A DNA stretch of 64,000 nt from Mangrovibacter plantisponsor (lineage in GTDB: Bacteria; Pseudomonadota; Gammaproteobacteria; Enterobacterales; Enterobacteriaceae): assembly GCF_003182475.1 (NCBI RefSeq), contig NZ_QGTS01000021.1, positions 1-64,000 on the forward strand, in the 5' to 3' direction. The notes below the pieces were generated by a model that was given only the letters and a program-made list of their open reading frames with translations, ran no database searches and was not told where the DNA came from. Shown here piece by piece: positions 1 through 9,148 of this stretch (the first letter of the stretch is position 1; every line of letters starts with the position of its first letter). The translations under genes and the position numbers were made by a program.

Positions 1-818
1 TGTACGTTGCTGTTATCCCCGGTAATGGCAATGCCCGTGGAGCCTTCACCACTGACGCTGGTGTCCCCGCTGTTGCTGACACTGGCGTTGTCGCCATTCA
101 CACTCACCCCGGTGCCGCCGCCGGTTATGTCGCTGTTGCCATTGTTGGTGACCGTGGCATTGTTACCGTTCACCTCCAGCCCCACCGAGCCTTCACCGCT
201 GACTGTTATCTCGCCTTCATTTGTGGTGGTGGTGTTGTTGCCATCCACCACCGTGCCCTTGCCGCCTTCGGTAACGTTTGTGTTGCCCTGCAGCGTGTTG
301 TTGGTGTTATTGCCAGTCACCAGGTTGCCAATTTCCCCTTTCCCGGCATAGGTGTTGTCTGCCAGGATATTTTCCCGGTTGTCGCCTTCCAGCCTGTTGC
401 CAATTTTCCACCCTTCGTAGCCATTGCCGCCACCACCGTTGCCTCCGTTATCGCCGCCTTCGTTACGGTCGCCGCCACTGCCGCCGCCCCCGCTGCTGCC
501 ACCGGCCGCAATGGCAATGGTGGCGGCCAGTGCGGCAGCGCCTCCCCCGGCCAGCAGGGTGGTCTGGTCGGTCATCCAGCCAGGCAGTTCACTGGCCTGG
601 GCTGCCTGGGTTTCTTCTGGCGGCTGTTCCGTTGCCTGGCACTGCTCTGCCAGTGCCGCCTGCTCTTCACCGCTGAGCAGGCTCAGGTCTACCGGGCATT
701 CCAGGTTTTCTGCGGGGGCAATGGCTGCCGGAGGCGGGGTTTGTGCAAAAGCCTGGCCGTTCAGTGCCAGGGAAATACACACTGAGAGCGCGCTGAGTGC
801 TGCGGTTTTGTTTTTCAT
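1..818 (-). CDS. Large secreted repeat surface protein, N-terminal part (runs off left edge)
   Basis: The reverse strand is open from an ATG at 816-818 to the window edge, giving 272 codons without a stop. A Shine-Dalgarno AAGGA lies about 7 bases before the ATG. The protein starts with a signal peptide ending near GQAFA, then a short segment with two cysteines (about residues 41-60), an Ala/Gly-rich hydrophobic stretch (about 85-112), a Gly/Asn/Asp linker, and from about residue 180 repeats of 24-25 residues built on G-x-x-V-x-G-N-N-x-T-V-T-N. Such repeats usually form a beta-helix passenger in autotransporter or BigA-like adhesins of enterobacteria. That family reading is inference, because the C-terminus that would show a beta-barrel lies outside the window. 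Confidence 0.75.
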   Translation of the reverse strand, partial: MKNKTAALSALSVCISLALNGQAFAQTPPPAAIAPAENLECPVDLSLLSGEEQAALAEQCQATEQPPEETQAAQASELPGWMTDQTTLLAGGGAAALAATIAIAAGGSSGGGGSGGDRNEGGDNGGNGGGGNGYEGWKIGNRLEGDNRENILADNTYAGKGEIGNLVTGNNTNNTLQGNTNVTEGGKGTVVDGNNTTTTNEGEITVSGEGSVGLEVNGNNATVTNNGNSDITGGGTGVSVNGDNASVSNSGDTSVSGEGSTGIAITGDNSNV

Positions 819-1548
819 CAAACTGTCCTTATTTGTGGGGCCACCGGCCAGGTGCCGTTTCCGGGGAAAACGCTCCGGCCTCTGGTCATTAAAGGCGGCC
901 AAAAAACAAAAGAAATTAAGCAACCGGGGCAAAAAAACCGCACCGGTTTTGCCAGGCGCAGTTATAAGAACAGCAGGCAGGAAAAGATAATTGGTTTGTT
1001 CAGCACAAAAGCAGGCATTGATAGGTACAACGATCAATATAAGAAAACTGATCGCTATTGCCGATCGCTGCAATGGATTAATAACAATAAATATCTTTTA
1101 AATCAAATAAATAAACAAAATCTATTACTGAAATTAAAATCACAGACAACGGAAATATAAGGGTAACCCCCAGGACACAAACATATTAATAATTACGTTT
1201 GTTTAGCTGATATTTAACCCATCGAATTAACCAGAATAATCACTCAGATATTCCTTACTTCAACCAACTATTATGGTTGCCGTAGTTTAAACAGTTATTA
1301 ACTGCACCCATTGGCGGGGTAAGTGATGTGTACAGGAAAGGTTCACTTCGAAAGACTAACGGTATCACGGTTGCAAGTAATGCCTCTTACGGGAAAAAAC
1401 ATACCGAAAGACGTGTGGGAAAGGGAAGATACAGCATTTGTGGCTGTTACCCTGCCACAAGGAAAACAAAACCCCACTTACAAAGTGGGGCTTAGACCAG
1501 GTTAAAGCACCATAAAATGTGCTTTCCCTGCCTTTCACTGCTAACTAC
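819..1548. other. Intergenic region, AT-rich, no convincing gene
   Basis: About 730 bases separate the surface-protein start from the end of ppnP. Bases 970-1320 are markedly AT-rich, as often seen upstream of horizontally acquired or H-NS-silenced surface-protein genes. Short open frames here (for example 1323-1505 on the plus strand) have no recognisable protein and no good ribosome site. The only clear element is the ppnP terminator at 1461-1490. A second weak hairpin (AAAGCAC/GTGCTTT, 1504-1525) lies between it and ppnP. Confidence 0.6.
1461..1490 (-). terminator. Rho-independent terminator of ppnP
   Basis: Read on the minus strand, CCCCACTT-TGT-AAGTGGGG forms a perfect 8-bp stem with a 3-base loop (1472-1490), followed by TTTTGTTTTCC. 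It lies about 60 bases after the ppnP stop. Confidence 0.8.
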
Positions 1549-1833
1549 TTATAAGTAGCGGCACAAATATGCAGTTGCTTCAGCCACTTTCAGGTGGAAT
1601 TCGCTGTTAGCAGGAACATTAAACTGTGTACCCGGGCCAAAAGTGTTCCATTCACTTTCACCTGGCAGTTGTACCGTTAACGCCCCGGAAACAACGGTCA
1701 TTTCTTCCGCCTGCCCGGTACCAAAAGTGTATTCTCCGGGTTCCATCACCCCAACACTGGCCCGGCCGGCACTTTCGCTAACAAAACCAATGGATTTCAC
1801 ATTACCGTCAAAATATTCATTCGACTGAAGCAT
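1549..1833 (-). CDS. ppnP: Pyrimidine/purine nucleoside phosphorylase PpnP
   Basis: The 94-residue protein matches E. coli PpnP (YaiE) along its whole length, including the start MLQSNEYF and the end YLCRYL. PpnP is a small cupin-fold cytosolic enzyme that splits several purine and pyrimidine nucleosides with phosphate into base and ribose-1-phosphate, so it serves nucleoside salvage. Conserved blocks are [20 protein letters not shown] and SEFHLKV. It lies downstream of aroM in the same direction, as in E. coli, but with a 73-base gap and its own terminator at 1461-1490. Confidence 0.97.
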   Translation of the reverse strand: MLQSNEYFDGNVKSIGFVSESAGRASVGVMEPGEYTFGTGQAEEMTVVSGALTVQLPGESEWNTFGPGTQFNVPANSEFHLKVAEATAYLCRYL

Positions 1834-1906
1834 TTACTGAACCCTTATGAACTGACAAAAAAACACTATAAACAGCAAATTGCAGGCCGTCACTCAAATT
1901 CACAAG

Positions 1907-2647
1907 TCAGTTCATGATTTCACTGGCAAGCCTCGCCACCAGCGAATTAGACAATAATACTGGTACATCAAGTGCCTTTTGCAATAAATCTCGGTGCTTT
2001 GTGTGATAACAAGGACTATCCAGCACTAAAACATCTGCACCCTGGTCCAACATTTTACGCCCGGTAGCAACTAAAGCGTCATCATCCTGGGTTAATGGGT
2101 TTGCCAGCCCATACACTGGCGACATATATAACCGCCCCCATTTTGCTTCCTGGCCTGCCTGAAACTCCGGTTGAGGCAGGATTACACCAACCTGGTGCCC
2201 ACCCACAATAGAAGCAACCAGAGGCGGGATCAGGCGTTCAGGTTCCAGCAACATCGCATTTGCGGTGTGCAGGCCATGAAAACGCACATGGCTTAACAGC
2301 AAGATCACTTCAAAACCCTGGTTATCCAGAACCTTAAGGATAGCGTGTAATGCCTGTTCAATTTTGTATCGCGATAAACGAACACGTTGAAAATCGGCCA
2401 GTAACGCCAAAATAGTTGGTTCGCTGGCGTCGTCATCGGCCCCGTATTGCGCCAGCACTTCGGCACGTGTTTTGTTACCCAGCAGAGTAAGGTAAGTAAT
2501 TTGTTGCTCAGAAATATGCTCAGACAGCAAAGGCAGCATTTCACCGACTGGCATGGTGTCGATACACAGTATCGCCATCGTCGACTGCAACACATTTTTA
2601 CCATGATCTATAACAGCTTGATTTAACATGGTCTTTAACCACTGCAT
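1907..2647 (-). CDS. aroM: AroM family protein
   Basis: The protein is similar along its length to E. coli AroM, a protein of unknown activity encoded beside shikimate kinase II. Shared blocks are LGNKTRAEVLAQY, RVRLSRYKIE, VLDNQGFEVILL, LEPERLIPPLV and the C-terminus HRDLLQKALDVPVLLSN. The start is uncertain. The first ATG (2647) and the next in frame (2629) both lack a good ribosome site, and alignment with E. coli suggests translation may begin near residues 19-24. Its pairing with aroL suggests an accessory role in aromatic synthesis, which is inference. yaiA, which sits between the two genes in E. coli, is absent. Confidence 0.9.
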   Translation of the reverse strand: MQWLKTMLNQAVIDHGKNVLQSTMAILCIDTMPVGEMLPLLSEHISEQQITYLTLLGNKTRAEVLAQYGADDDASEPTILALLADFQRVRLSRYKIEQALHAILKVLDNQGFEVILLLSHVRFHGLHTANAMLLEPERLIPPLVASIVGGHQVGVILPQPEFQAGQEAKWGRLYMSPVYGLANPLTQDDDALVATGRKMLDQGADVLVLDSPCYHTKHRDLLQKALDVPVLLSNSLVARLASEIMN

Positions 2648-2951
2648 TGGAAAAATTGATCATAAAATGATCATTAATTCTGGCAGCAATTGGCAAAAAA
2701 TCCTGCGGATATATTTACCAATCGTAACCAAACGTAAACCACGGCATCGGAACATGTGCAGCATGCTGATAAACCAGCAGATAAAACACCATGGCCACAC
2801 ACCGCTGTGAAGGGAAATGCTGACTGGTACAGGCACAATGCCAACCGCAAAAAATACAGATTTCTCACCCACCGTATTCTTCGTGTTAACATCTCCGCCA
2901 CACATAACCAGTATAGCTACAATCCGGCGTGAGCCGGGGAATGAAGGAAAA
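2648..2951. other. Intergenic region between aroL and aroM; yaiA not present
   Basis: These 304 bases lie where E. coli carries yaiA. No frame on either strand gives a YaiA-like product. A GC-rich hairpin (CCGGC-GTGA-GCCGG, about 2925-2938) lies just past the aroL stop but has no T-run. The long open frames here overlap the aroL end and have no ribosome site. Confidence 0.6.
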
Positions 2952-3488
2952 TTAGCTGGCCGCTTTGCTGGCACCGGAAGCCGGGATACGTTGCAGAATA
3001 TCGGCAACTATTTCAGAAGGGCTCAAAGAAGCATCAATAAAGTGGTGAGCTGATTGCTGGTAGAGCGCTTCACGCGCTGCCAGGACTTCAGAAATCTCAT
3101 CGGTAATCGTTTTGCCTGTTAGCGTAGGGCGCTGGCCTTCATCGGGGAATGCTTCCAGGCGGTGGGTCAGCGTATCCACTGAAGCGCGCAAATAAAGAAC
3201 CACCCCTTGTTCACGCATGAACTCACGGTTTTCGTCCCGCAGTATAATACCACCCCCGGTCGCGACCACAGCACCTGGCTGGGTTGCCGACTTCAGTGCC
3301 TGGCTTTCCCGCTGACGGAAACCATCCCACCCTTCCTGCTCCACAATTTCTGCCACAGACATTCCGCTCGTTGAGAGTAACCAGTGGTCGGTATCAATAA
3401 ACTGCAGCCCCAGCGCCTGAGCCAGCGCCTGACCAATAGTGGTTTTTCCGCTTCCCCTGGGGCCAACAAGAAAAATGGGTTGCGTCAT
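2952..3488 (-). CDS. aroL: Shikimate kinase II
   Basis: This 178-residue cytosolic kinase phosphorylates shikimate at the 3-OH with ATP in the chorismate pathway. The Walker A motif GPRGSGKTT is at residues 9-17. IDTDHWL gives the conserved shikimate-site Asp, ATGGG the Gly-rich substrate loop, and RPTLTGK the lid region typical of AroL. The ATG at 3488 is chosen over the upstream in-frame ATG at 3554 because AGAGGA lies before it and [12 protein letters not shown] matches the E. coli start. A TyrR-like box at 3574-3591 suggests repression by aromatic amino acids, as in E. coli. Confidence 0.97.
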   Translation of the reverse strand: MTQPIFLVGPRGSGKTTIGQALAQALGLQFIDTDHWLLSTSGMSVAEIVEQEGWDGFRQRESQALKSATQPGAVVATGGGIILRDENREFMREQGVVLYLRASVDTLTHRLEAFPDEGQRPTLTGKTITDEISEVLAAREALYQQSAHHFIDASLSPSEIVADILQRIPASGASKAAS

Positions 3489-3573
3489 GGATTTACATTC
3501 CTCTTTTTTCACAACGAACAAGTGACAGATATCAGTGGTCTGCCACTTTACCATTAATTACGCCTTGTACACA

Positions 3574-3591
3574 TGTAAATTTTTCATTACA
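3574..3591 (-). promoter_or_regulatory. TyrR box upstream of aroL
   Basis: TGTAAA-N6-ATTACA matches the TyrR consensus TGTAAA-N6-TTTACA at 11 of 12 positions and lies 86 bases upstream of the aroL ATG. A second, weaker box (TGTAAA-N6-ATGTCA) lies at 3650-3667. E. coli aroL also has several TyrR boxes, so the same control is likely. Confidence 0.7.
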
Positions 3592-3822
3592 GCCAAGTTT
3601 TTAAAACAAGAAATTCCTTACTGCACAAGGATTCTTGAATAAAATTAGCTGTAAACAATTCATGTCAGAAGCGGGCAGTAACCATACTGGAAATACCCGG
3701 TGAAGCACAAGAGCAATGGCCTGCAAACGGTAACAATATTCTGAAAAGCTTTACGTTGTAGCCCCTGTTTACTGCACAGAAATAATGCACACTGAATACT
3801 TCACTTGCAGGAGATACATATT

Positions 3823-4575
3823 ATGCAACCCGAAGAAAAAAACCTGATAGACGGGCTGTTTCAGCGCCTTGAAACAGCCGAACACAGTGGCTCCCCCCGT
3901 GATGAGCAGGCCATGCAATTAATCCAGCAGCACCTCACGAAACACCCCGAAGCCCCTTATTATATGGCGCAGACGCTACTCATTCAGGATGCTGCCATTC
4001 GCAAACTGCACAGCCAAATTCAACAGTTACAAGACCAGGTCAGCCAGTTGCAAACCGCAGCTTCACAGCCTAAAAGCGGCAGTTTCCTTTCAGGGCTGTT
4101 TGGTGGCGGGCATACGGCCACACCTCAGCCACAGGCAGGTTACTCCGCAGCACAACCGCCTGTGGGGTACCCGCCACAGCAGCCCACTTATGCCCCGGCA
4201 TATAATGGGCGTAGTGGCGGTGGTTTCTTGTCGGGCGCCCTGCAAACCGCAGCGGGTGTTGCCGGTGGTATGGTGCTGGGGAATATGCTTACTGGCCTGT
4301 TCCATTCTTCTCGCCCGGAAGAAATCGTGAATATCATTAACGAACCCGATTCCGGCCTGAATGGCTTTATGCCCGGTATCCAGGGTAACGACACAGCATT
4401 TCAGCCAGATGGCACCCAGGGGTTCACCGATGCCTCAGACCGCTTTTATGGCGACCCGGGGCTGGGAGATGACAATGCATTTACGGGCAACGATAATTCC
4501 TTTCTGGATAACAACACTGATTTTGGCAGTAGTTTCGGCGACGGGTTTAACAGCGATGACGATAGCTGGGTTTAA
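3823..4575 (+). CDS. DUF2076 family protein
   Basis: The 250-residue protein has the DUF2076 layout. An N-terminal helical domain begins MQPEEKNLIDGLFQRL, followed by a short coiled coil rich in Gln (about residues 55-85, IQQLQDQVSQLQT). A Pro/Gln/Tyr-rich linker follows, then a Gly/Ala hydrophobic segment (GGGFLSGALQTAAGVAGGMVLGNML, split here by description only: about residues 133-158). The tail is rich in Asp, Asn and Gly. The ATG at 3823 is preceded by AGGAG at 9 bases. The function of the family is unknown. The gene takes the place of yaiI next to proC and is transcribed toward proC. Confidence 0.85.
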   Translation: MQPEEKNLIDGLFQRLETAEHSGSPRDEQAMQLIQQHLTKHPEAPYYMAQTLLIQDAAIRKLHSQIQQLQDQVSQLQTAASQPKSGSFLSGLFGGGHTATPQPQAGYSAAQPPVGYPPQQPTYAPAYNGRSGGGFLSGALQTAAGVAGGMVLGNMLTGLFHSSRPEEIVNIINEPDSGLNGFMPGIQGNDTAFQPDGTQGFTDASDRFYGDPGLGDDNAFTGNDNSFLDNNTDFGSSFGDGFNSDDDSWV

Positions 4576-4679
4576 CCCCGGCCTTCATCTTCCTGCCTTC
4601 CTGCGGTTTCATACCCAGTGAAACCGGGGTAATCTATGCTTGTTAACATCAAAGAAACATAAACTTACGGGAGCGACGC

Positions 4680-5489
4680 GTGGACAGAAAAATAGGCTTT
4701 ATTGGTTGCGGAAATATGGGGAAAGCGATTCTTGGCGGGTTAATTAACAGCGGCAAAGTCGCGGCCAGCCAAATCTGGGTCTATACCCCATCAGCCGATA
4801 AAGTCACCGCACTGCATCAACAATGGGGAATTAACGCCGCAGAAAGTGCAGAAGAGGTTGCTGTACAGGCTGATATAATTTTCGCAGCCGTTAAACCCAA
4901 CATCATTCTTCAGGCGCTCAGCAACATAAACAGCAGCCTGAATAAAGATGCAGTGCTGGTTTCTGTCGCAGCCGGTGTCACTTTAGACCAACTGGCAACT
5001 GCCGTAGGCCACGACCGCAAAATCATTCGGGCCATGCCGAACACCCCCTCGCTGGTGAATATGGGCATGACGTCGGTAACTTCTAACGCACTTATCACAG
5101 AAGAAGATCTGCAGGACGTTCTGGAGATATTCCGCAGTTTTGGCGAAGCAGAAGTTGTCAGCGAAGCCATGATTCACCCGGTTGTGGGTGTCAGTGGATC
5201 ATCTCCGGCTTATGTGTTCATGTTTATTGAAGCCATGGCCGATGCCGCCGTGCTGGGTGGCATGCCGCGCGCCCAGGCATACCGTTTTGCAGCTCAGGCT
5301 GTAATGGGGTCAGCCAAAATGGTTCTGGAAACCGGGCAACACCCGGGAGCACTGAAAGATATGGTGTGTTCGCCAGGTGGAACCACCATTGAAGCGGTAA
5401 AAGCTCTTGAAGAAAAAGGGTTCCGTTCCGCAGTTATTGAAGCTATGCAGCAGTGTATGGAAAAATCCAAAGCACTCAGTAAAAGCTGA
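4680..5489 (+). CDS. proC: Pyrroline-5-carboxylate reductase
   Basis: ProC reduces 1-pyrroline-5-carboxylate to L-proline with NAD(P)H, the last step of proline synthesis. The 269-residue sequence matches E. coli ProC end to end. The Rossmann motif IGCGNMGKAILGG is at residues 6-18, followed by the conserved blocks AAVKP, RAMPNTP and SGSSPAYVF. The C-terminal dimerisation domain carries HPGALKDMVCSPGGTT. The start is a GTG at 4680, supported by GGGAG 7 bases upstream and by alignment with the E. coli start. A strong terminator follows at 5521. Confidence 0.98.
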   Translation: MDRKIGFIGCGNMGKAILGGLINSGKVAASQIWVYTPSADKVTALHQQWGINAAESAEEVAVQADIIFAAVKPNIILQALSNINSSLNKDAVLVSVAAGVTLDQLATAVGHDRKIIRAMPNTPSLVNMGMTSVTSNALITEEDLQDVLEIFRSFGEAEVVSEAMIHPVVGVSGSSPAYVFMFIEAMADAAVLGGMPRAQAYRFAAQAVMGSAKMVLETGQHPGALKDMVCSPGGTTIEAVKALEEKGFRSAVIEAMQQCMEKSKALSKS

Positions 5490-5520
5490 ACTTAAAGGCG
5501 ATTGCCGGGTATTAAATACT

Positions 5521-5552
5521 GGCGCGCAAACACAAATGCGCGCCATTTATTT
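5521..5552 (+). terminator. Terminator between convergent proC and phoA
   Basis: GGCGCGCA and TGCGCGCC form a perfect 8-bp stem around an 8-base loop (5521-5544), followed by ATTTATTT on the plus strand. It lies 31 bases after the proC stop and may also serve phoA from the other side. Confidence 0.8.
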
Positions 5553-5570
5553 GCTTGCTGCCGGGCGTGG

Positions 5571-6980
5571 TTACTCAAGGCCTAAGGCGTTTTTCATCGT
5601 CCAGAATAAATCGGTCTGGTCTGTCAGGCCCACAACGTTAGCAGCATGAGGGCCGTAAGCCGCCACACGCAACTGTGTACCCGTATGCGCCTGGGAATCC
5701 TCTTCCGAATTACCGTAGCTCATCACCATAATGGCGCCATCTTTGGTATTCAGTGCCTGAGTCAGACCCGGTGCTTTGGTCTTTGGCGGAATAATCTGGC
5801 TGGCGTGCGCATGGTCTGCGGTTACAATCACCAGGGTGTTGCCATCCTCACGCGCAAACTCTAGCGCTTTTTGCACTGCTTCATCCAGGTCCACAGTTTC
5901 ACCAATTTGCCCACATGGGTTCGCCGCGTGATCCTGCTTATCAATCGATGCCCCTTCTACCTGCAAGAAGAACCCTTTTTTATTCTGGCTGAGCAGGTTA
6001 ATGGCTTTCTCTGTCATTTGAGCAAGTGTTGGCACTGACGCGGTGCGCGCCGGGTTCACTTCACAGGTGACAGGTGGTTTTTCCAGGTTGCCATAGTGCG
6101 AGGCTTTTGGGCCATTCCAGCGTACAGGCATATTGCCCTCAGAGAATAACCCCAGCACCGGCTTATCCTGATTAGCGGACTGAACAGCCTCAAGTGCGTT
6201 AGCATCCGTTACCACCAGGTAGCCTCGTTTTTCGGCCTGTTCAAGCAACGACATCCCGGCCCAGTCGCCAGCAACGGCGTTTTCTGCGAAGGTTTTGGCA
6301 CCACCACCTAAAGTTACATCGGCACGGGCATTCAATAATTGTTCACTGATAGATCCCGCTCCACCGTTTTGCAGGGCATTCGCCGCGCATTTTTCCAGTG
6401 TTGCTGTCGGGCCATAGCACTTACGTGATGTCACATGAGCAACCAGCGCCGCTGGGGTGGCATCCTGAATTTCTGCTGTGGAGACATTACCGGTGGCCAG
6501 CCCGGCAGCTTTTGCCAGTTCCAGAATAGTCGGATGAGGTTTGCTATTTACATCTACCCCCAGCGCACCGTTAAAGGTTTTCACCCCGGAACTCCATGCT
6601 GTAGCTGATGCCGCTGAATCCGTAACGTAGTCAGGTTTATGGGTTTGCTTATCGAGTGAGTAGTGAGTGTACTGGCCTGTAAGCGGGAGTGCGTCAATGC
6701 CCTTGAAATAACCACCAGCCCCCATCGCATAATTACGTGCAGCTGTAATTTCAGAATCGCCCATACCATCGCCAATCAGCAAAATTACATTTTTTGCTGG
6801 TTTATCACTGAGGGAGTCGCGTAACGCCTGGGTTTGATCCTGAGTAATGCGCCTTGCTCCACCAGGTGCAGATAAATCACCTTGTGCAGCTCTGTCCATC
6901 AGGTCAGGGCTTTCTGCAGCGCAAACAATTGCAGAGATGAGTAATGGCAATAACGCCATACAACAGGCTGGTTTGAACAT
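5571..6980 (-). CDS. phoA: Alkaline phosphatase
   Basis: PhoA is a periplasmic homodimeric Zn/Mg enzyme that releases phosphate from monoesters during phosphate starvation. The 469-residue precursor has a signal peptide ending near residue 22 (IVCAAES). The metal ligand Asp lies in [10 protein letters not shown] (residues 68-77), and the nucleophile Ser122 in DSAASATAW. Zinc-binding residues lie in VTADHAH and AHTGTQ near the C-terminus. The ribosome site AAGGAG lies 7 bases before the ATG. A near-consensus Pho box precedes it. Unlike in E. coli, no psiF follows. Confidence 0.97.
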   Translation of the reverse strand: MFKPACCMALLPLLISAIVCAAESPDLMDRAAQGDLSAPGGARRITQDQTQALRDSLSDKPAKNVILLIGDGMGDSEITAARNYAMGAGGYFKGIDALPLTGQYTHYSLDKQTHKPDYVTDSAASATAWSSGVKTFNGALGVDVNSKPHPTILELAKAAGLATGNVSTAEIQDATPAALVAHVTSRKCYGPTATLEKCAANALQNGGAGSISEQLLNARADVTLGGGAKTFAENAVAGDWAGMSLLEQAEKRGYLVVTDANALEAVQSANQDKPVLGLFSEGNMPVRWNGPKASHYGNLEKPPVTCEVNPARTASVPTLAQMTEKAINLLSQNKKGFFLQVEGASIDKQDHAANPCGQIGETVDLDEAVQKALEFAREDGNTLVIVTADHAHASQIIPPKTKAPGLTQALNTKDGAIMVMSYGNSEEDSQAHTGTQLRVAAYGPHAANVVGLTDQTDLFWTMKNALGLE

Positions 6981-7024
6981 TTGTATCTCCTTGTAAAATT
7001 ACTTACCTTTTGCAATACAAGGAG

Positions 7025-7058
7025 ACAATAGTTAATCATTATGACAGTGCCATGACAG
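7025..7058 (-). promoter_or_regulatory. Pho box and -10 of phoA
   Basis: On the minus strand CTGTCAT-GGCA-CTGTCAT (7058-7041) matches the PhoB consensus CTGTCAT-N4-CTGTCAT at all fixed positions. TATTGT follows exactly 10 bases later (7030-7025) as the -10 element, the same spacing as I recall for E. coli phoA. It lies about 45 bases upstream of the phoA start. Confidence 0.92.
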
Positions 7059-7143
7059 GTATATAGCAAAAACCATCGCAGCTTTATTCGCTCCAGCCGC
7101 CGCAATACCTGCAGGTATATTGATTAATCACCGCCAGAACAAC

Positions 7144-7395
7144 TTAATAATGCAATATTTTTTTTATATTCTGGCTCAACAGATCAATATTCGGGTCGGG
7201 CACATCGTCCCCCGGACGAAGATCGTCAAGCGCTGTCTCAATATTACCAATAAGGCTCTGGCGTTGTTGTTCCCCCATCCCTTTCAATAAGGCGGTAACA
7301 ACCACTTCCAGTGCTTCAACCTGGGCTACAAGTTCTCTTGTAGCGTCTTCTTTCTCAGCCAGCGTGATAAGCAAATCAGCAATTAAGTTTTTCAT
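7144..7395 (-). CDS. iraP: Anti-adaptor protein IraP
   Basis: The 83-residue protein matches E. coli IraP (YaiB) at MKNLIADLL, LAEKE and the QVEALEVVVTALL coiled-coil helix. IraP binds RssB and so stops ClpXP from degrading the stress sigma factor RpoS, notably on phosphate starvation. The ATG at 7395 is chosen because AAGGAG lies 7 bases upstream; an earlier in-frame start at 7422 lacks support. It lies just upstream of phoA in the same direction, as in E. coli, with the Pho box between them. The C-terminus diverges from that of E. coli. Confidence 0.93.
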   Translation of the reverse strand: MKNLIADLLITLAEKEDATRELVAQVEALEVVVTALLKGMGEQQRQSLIGNIETALDDLRPGDDVPDPNIDLLSQNIKKILHY

Positions 7396-7605
7396 GCTGC
7401 AACTCCTTGAAGGAATACGCAAACAATTCGCTATATTGCGCGTTCAGTTAGAAGAATAACAACACTATTTTTTGATGACCCGACCATTACCCAAGGATAA
7501 TCTGAAAAACCAAATGGTAATAAATGATTATTCAGGCGCCTTCAAACTGAAAGCGCCATCAGATAAACAAAACTCACAACACAAAAAACCAACTTCACCG
7601 GAAGA

Positions 7606-8820
7606 TTAGCTTTCACGCCTGGCTGCAGCTAACTGGTTTCGCTTACGCAACACCAAAGCAAACTGCAAAATATTCAGCACAACAACCACACCAGTAACCA
7701 CAAACACCCAGCGAAAACCGATTAATGCTGAAACACTGGCCCCCATCAATGGCCCCACAACATTGCCCAGGTACATAAATGACTGGTTGTACCCAAATAT
7801 ACGCCCGGTTACCTGCTCTGTGGAATATTTCACCAGCATGGTTTGTACCGCCGGAAGCATAGCGCCATCGGCAAAGCCTAATAAAAACCGTAACACCGCC
7901 AGTTGCACCGGCGTGGCGACAAAGCTCATAGAGAAAAACAGCACCACGGCAAAGATCAGCGCACCCATTAAAATTTTATCGGTGCCAATCCTGTCGCCCA
8001 GGCGGCCAAGGCGTGGCGCGGCGAGTAAAGCAGGAATACCCGGAATAGCGGCAATCAGCCCACTCATAAACGCAATATTATTACTGCCAGGGTCAAGATA
8101 CTTAATAAACAGGGCAAGAATCGGCCCAATAGAACCATTACACAGCTGAATTACCAGTGTAGTCACACACAAACTAACTATCAAAAAAGGGTAAGGCAGT
8201 GCTTTGAATACGGCTTTACCACTTAACTGGTCGGCCTTGCTTTGTACTGGCCGTGCCCGCTCTTTAATTAAAAACAGGGTCACTAAGAAGCTGACCATCA
8301 ACAGAGCAGAGGTAAGTAAAAATACCGGCCGTAGACCGAAGTTATCCGCCAGGATCCCGCCCATTAATGGGCCAACTATCACACCGCTTATCTGGGCGGT
8401 AGATAAAGTGCTAATCGCCCAGCCACTGCGTTCCCGGGGAGCCTGAGAGGCAACCAGCGCCAGAGCGTTAGGGATATAACCCGAAGTCAGCCCCATCAGG
8501 CCCCGCAGAATAAAGAGTTGCCAGACATTGGTGGCGTATGCCTGTAGCAAAATAGTGACAGCCATACCCAGTGATGCACGCAGTAGCATCAGCTTACGCC
8601 CTTTACGGTCGGCAAGGCTGCCCCACCAGGGCGCTACAATCGCGGAAACCAGAAAAGTAATACTGAAAGTAAACCCGGACCACATCGACAATGCTTCATG
8701 GGAATGCACACCCAACTGGGAAATATACAGTGGCAAAAAAGGTAAAATTTGGCTAATAGCCAGCCCGGTAAAAAAACAGCCAAACCAGACTGAAATAAGG
8801 TTAACTTTCCAGGATTCCAT
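7606..8820 (-). CDS. MdtG-like major facilitator multidrug transporter
   Basis: This 404-residue inner-membrane protein is predicted to have 12 transmembrane helices and is clearly related to E. coli MdtG (YceE), a proton-driven drug exporter. Shared blocks include FLPLYISQLGV, MWSGFTFSITFL, GSLADRKGRKLMLLR (the loop 2-3 MFS motif), GRIFGYNQSF and GNVVGPLMGA. E. coli mdtG is elsewhere on the chromosome, so this copy between iraP and ddlA is an insertion relative to E. coli or a paralogue. The ATG at 8820 has only a poor ribosome site. The substrate cannot be read from sequence. Confidence 0.85.
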   Translation of the reverse strand: MESWKVNLISVWFGCFFTGLAISQILPFLPLYISQLGVHSHEALSMWSGFTFSITFLVSAIVAPWWGSLADRKGRKLMLLRASLGMAVTILLQAYATNVWQLFILRGLMGLTSGYIPNALALVASQAPRERSGWAISTLSTAQISGVIVGPLMGGILADNFGLRPVFLLTSALLMVSFLVTLFLIKERARPVQSKADQLSGKAVFKALPYPFLIVSLCVTTLVIQLCNGSIGPILALFIKYLDPGSNNIAFMSGLIAAIPGIPALLAAPRLGRLGDRIGTDKILMGALIFAVVLFFSMSFVATPVQLAVLRFLLGFADGAMLPAVQTMLVKYSTEQVTGRIFGYNQSFMYLGNVVGPLMGASVSALIGFRWVFVVTGVVVVLNILQFALVLRKRNQLAAARRES

Positions 8821-9148
8821 ACAGAAAACACTGCGAGATAAAGATGATGAAGTAGCGCCAGCATAACAGCGAACTTTTCATCCGCTCTCACATAACATGC
8901 CATTATTATTATTTTGGTAGTTTATCGGGCAACAAGCGTGATTTGTAGTACAAATACGATAACTGATATGCAAGTATGCTGGCTGTGCAGCATCTCATTC
9001 GGCACAACCTGCCCGCTTTTTCCGGATAGCAAAATGGACAAAATAACAGCACTTTGCTCCCCTTTTCACTTCCTGTTCATGAAGCACATGAATCCACCTC
9101 GCCAGCGTGATATGGTGTCGTTTTTGATAAGCCTCAGGAATGTGCGAC

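Noticed and set aside
424-990. 188-codon plus-strand frame at the left edge
   Set aside because: It is Pro/Ser/Arg-rich low-complexity translation opposite the Gly/Asn repeats of the surface-protein gene, so it is a shadow.
1323-1505. 60-codon plus-strand frame in the first intergenic region
   Set aside because: It starts without a good ribosome site, runs into the ppnP terminator hairpin and matches nothing I know.
2660-3007. 115-codon minus-strand frame where yaiA would be expected
   Set aside because: Its sequence does not resemble YaiA, it overlaps the end of aroL and has Cys/Trp-rich random composition.
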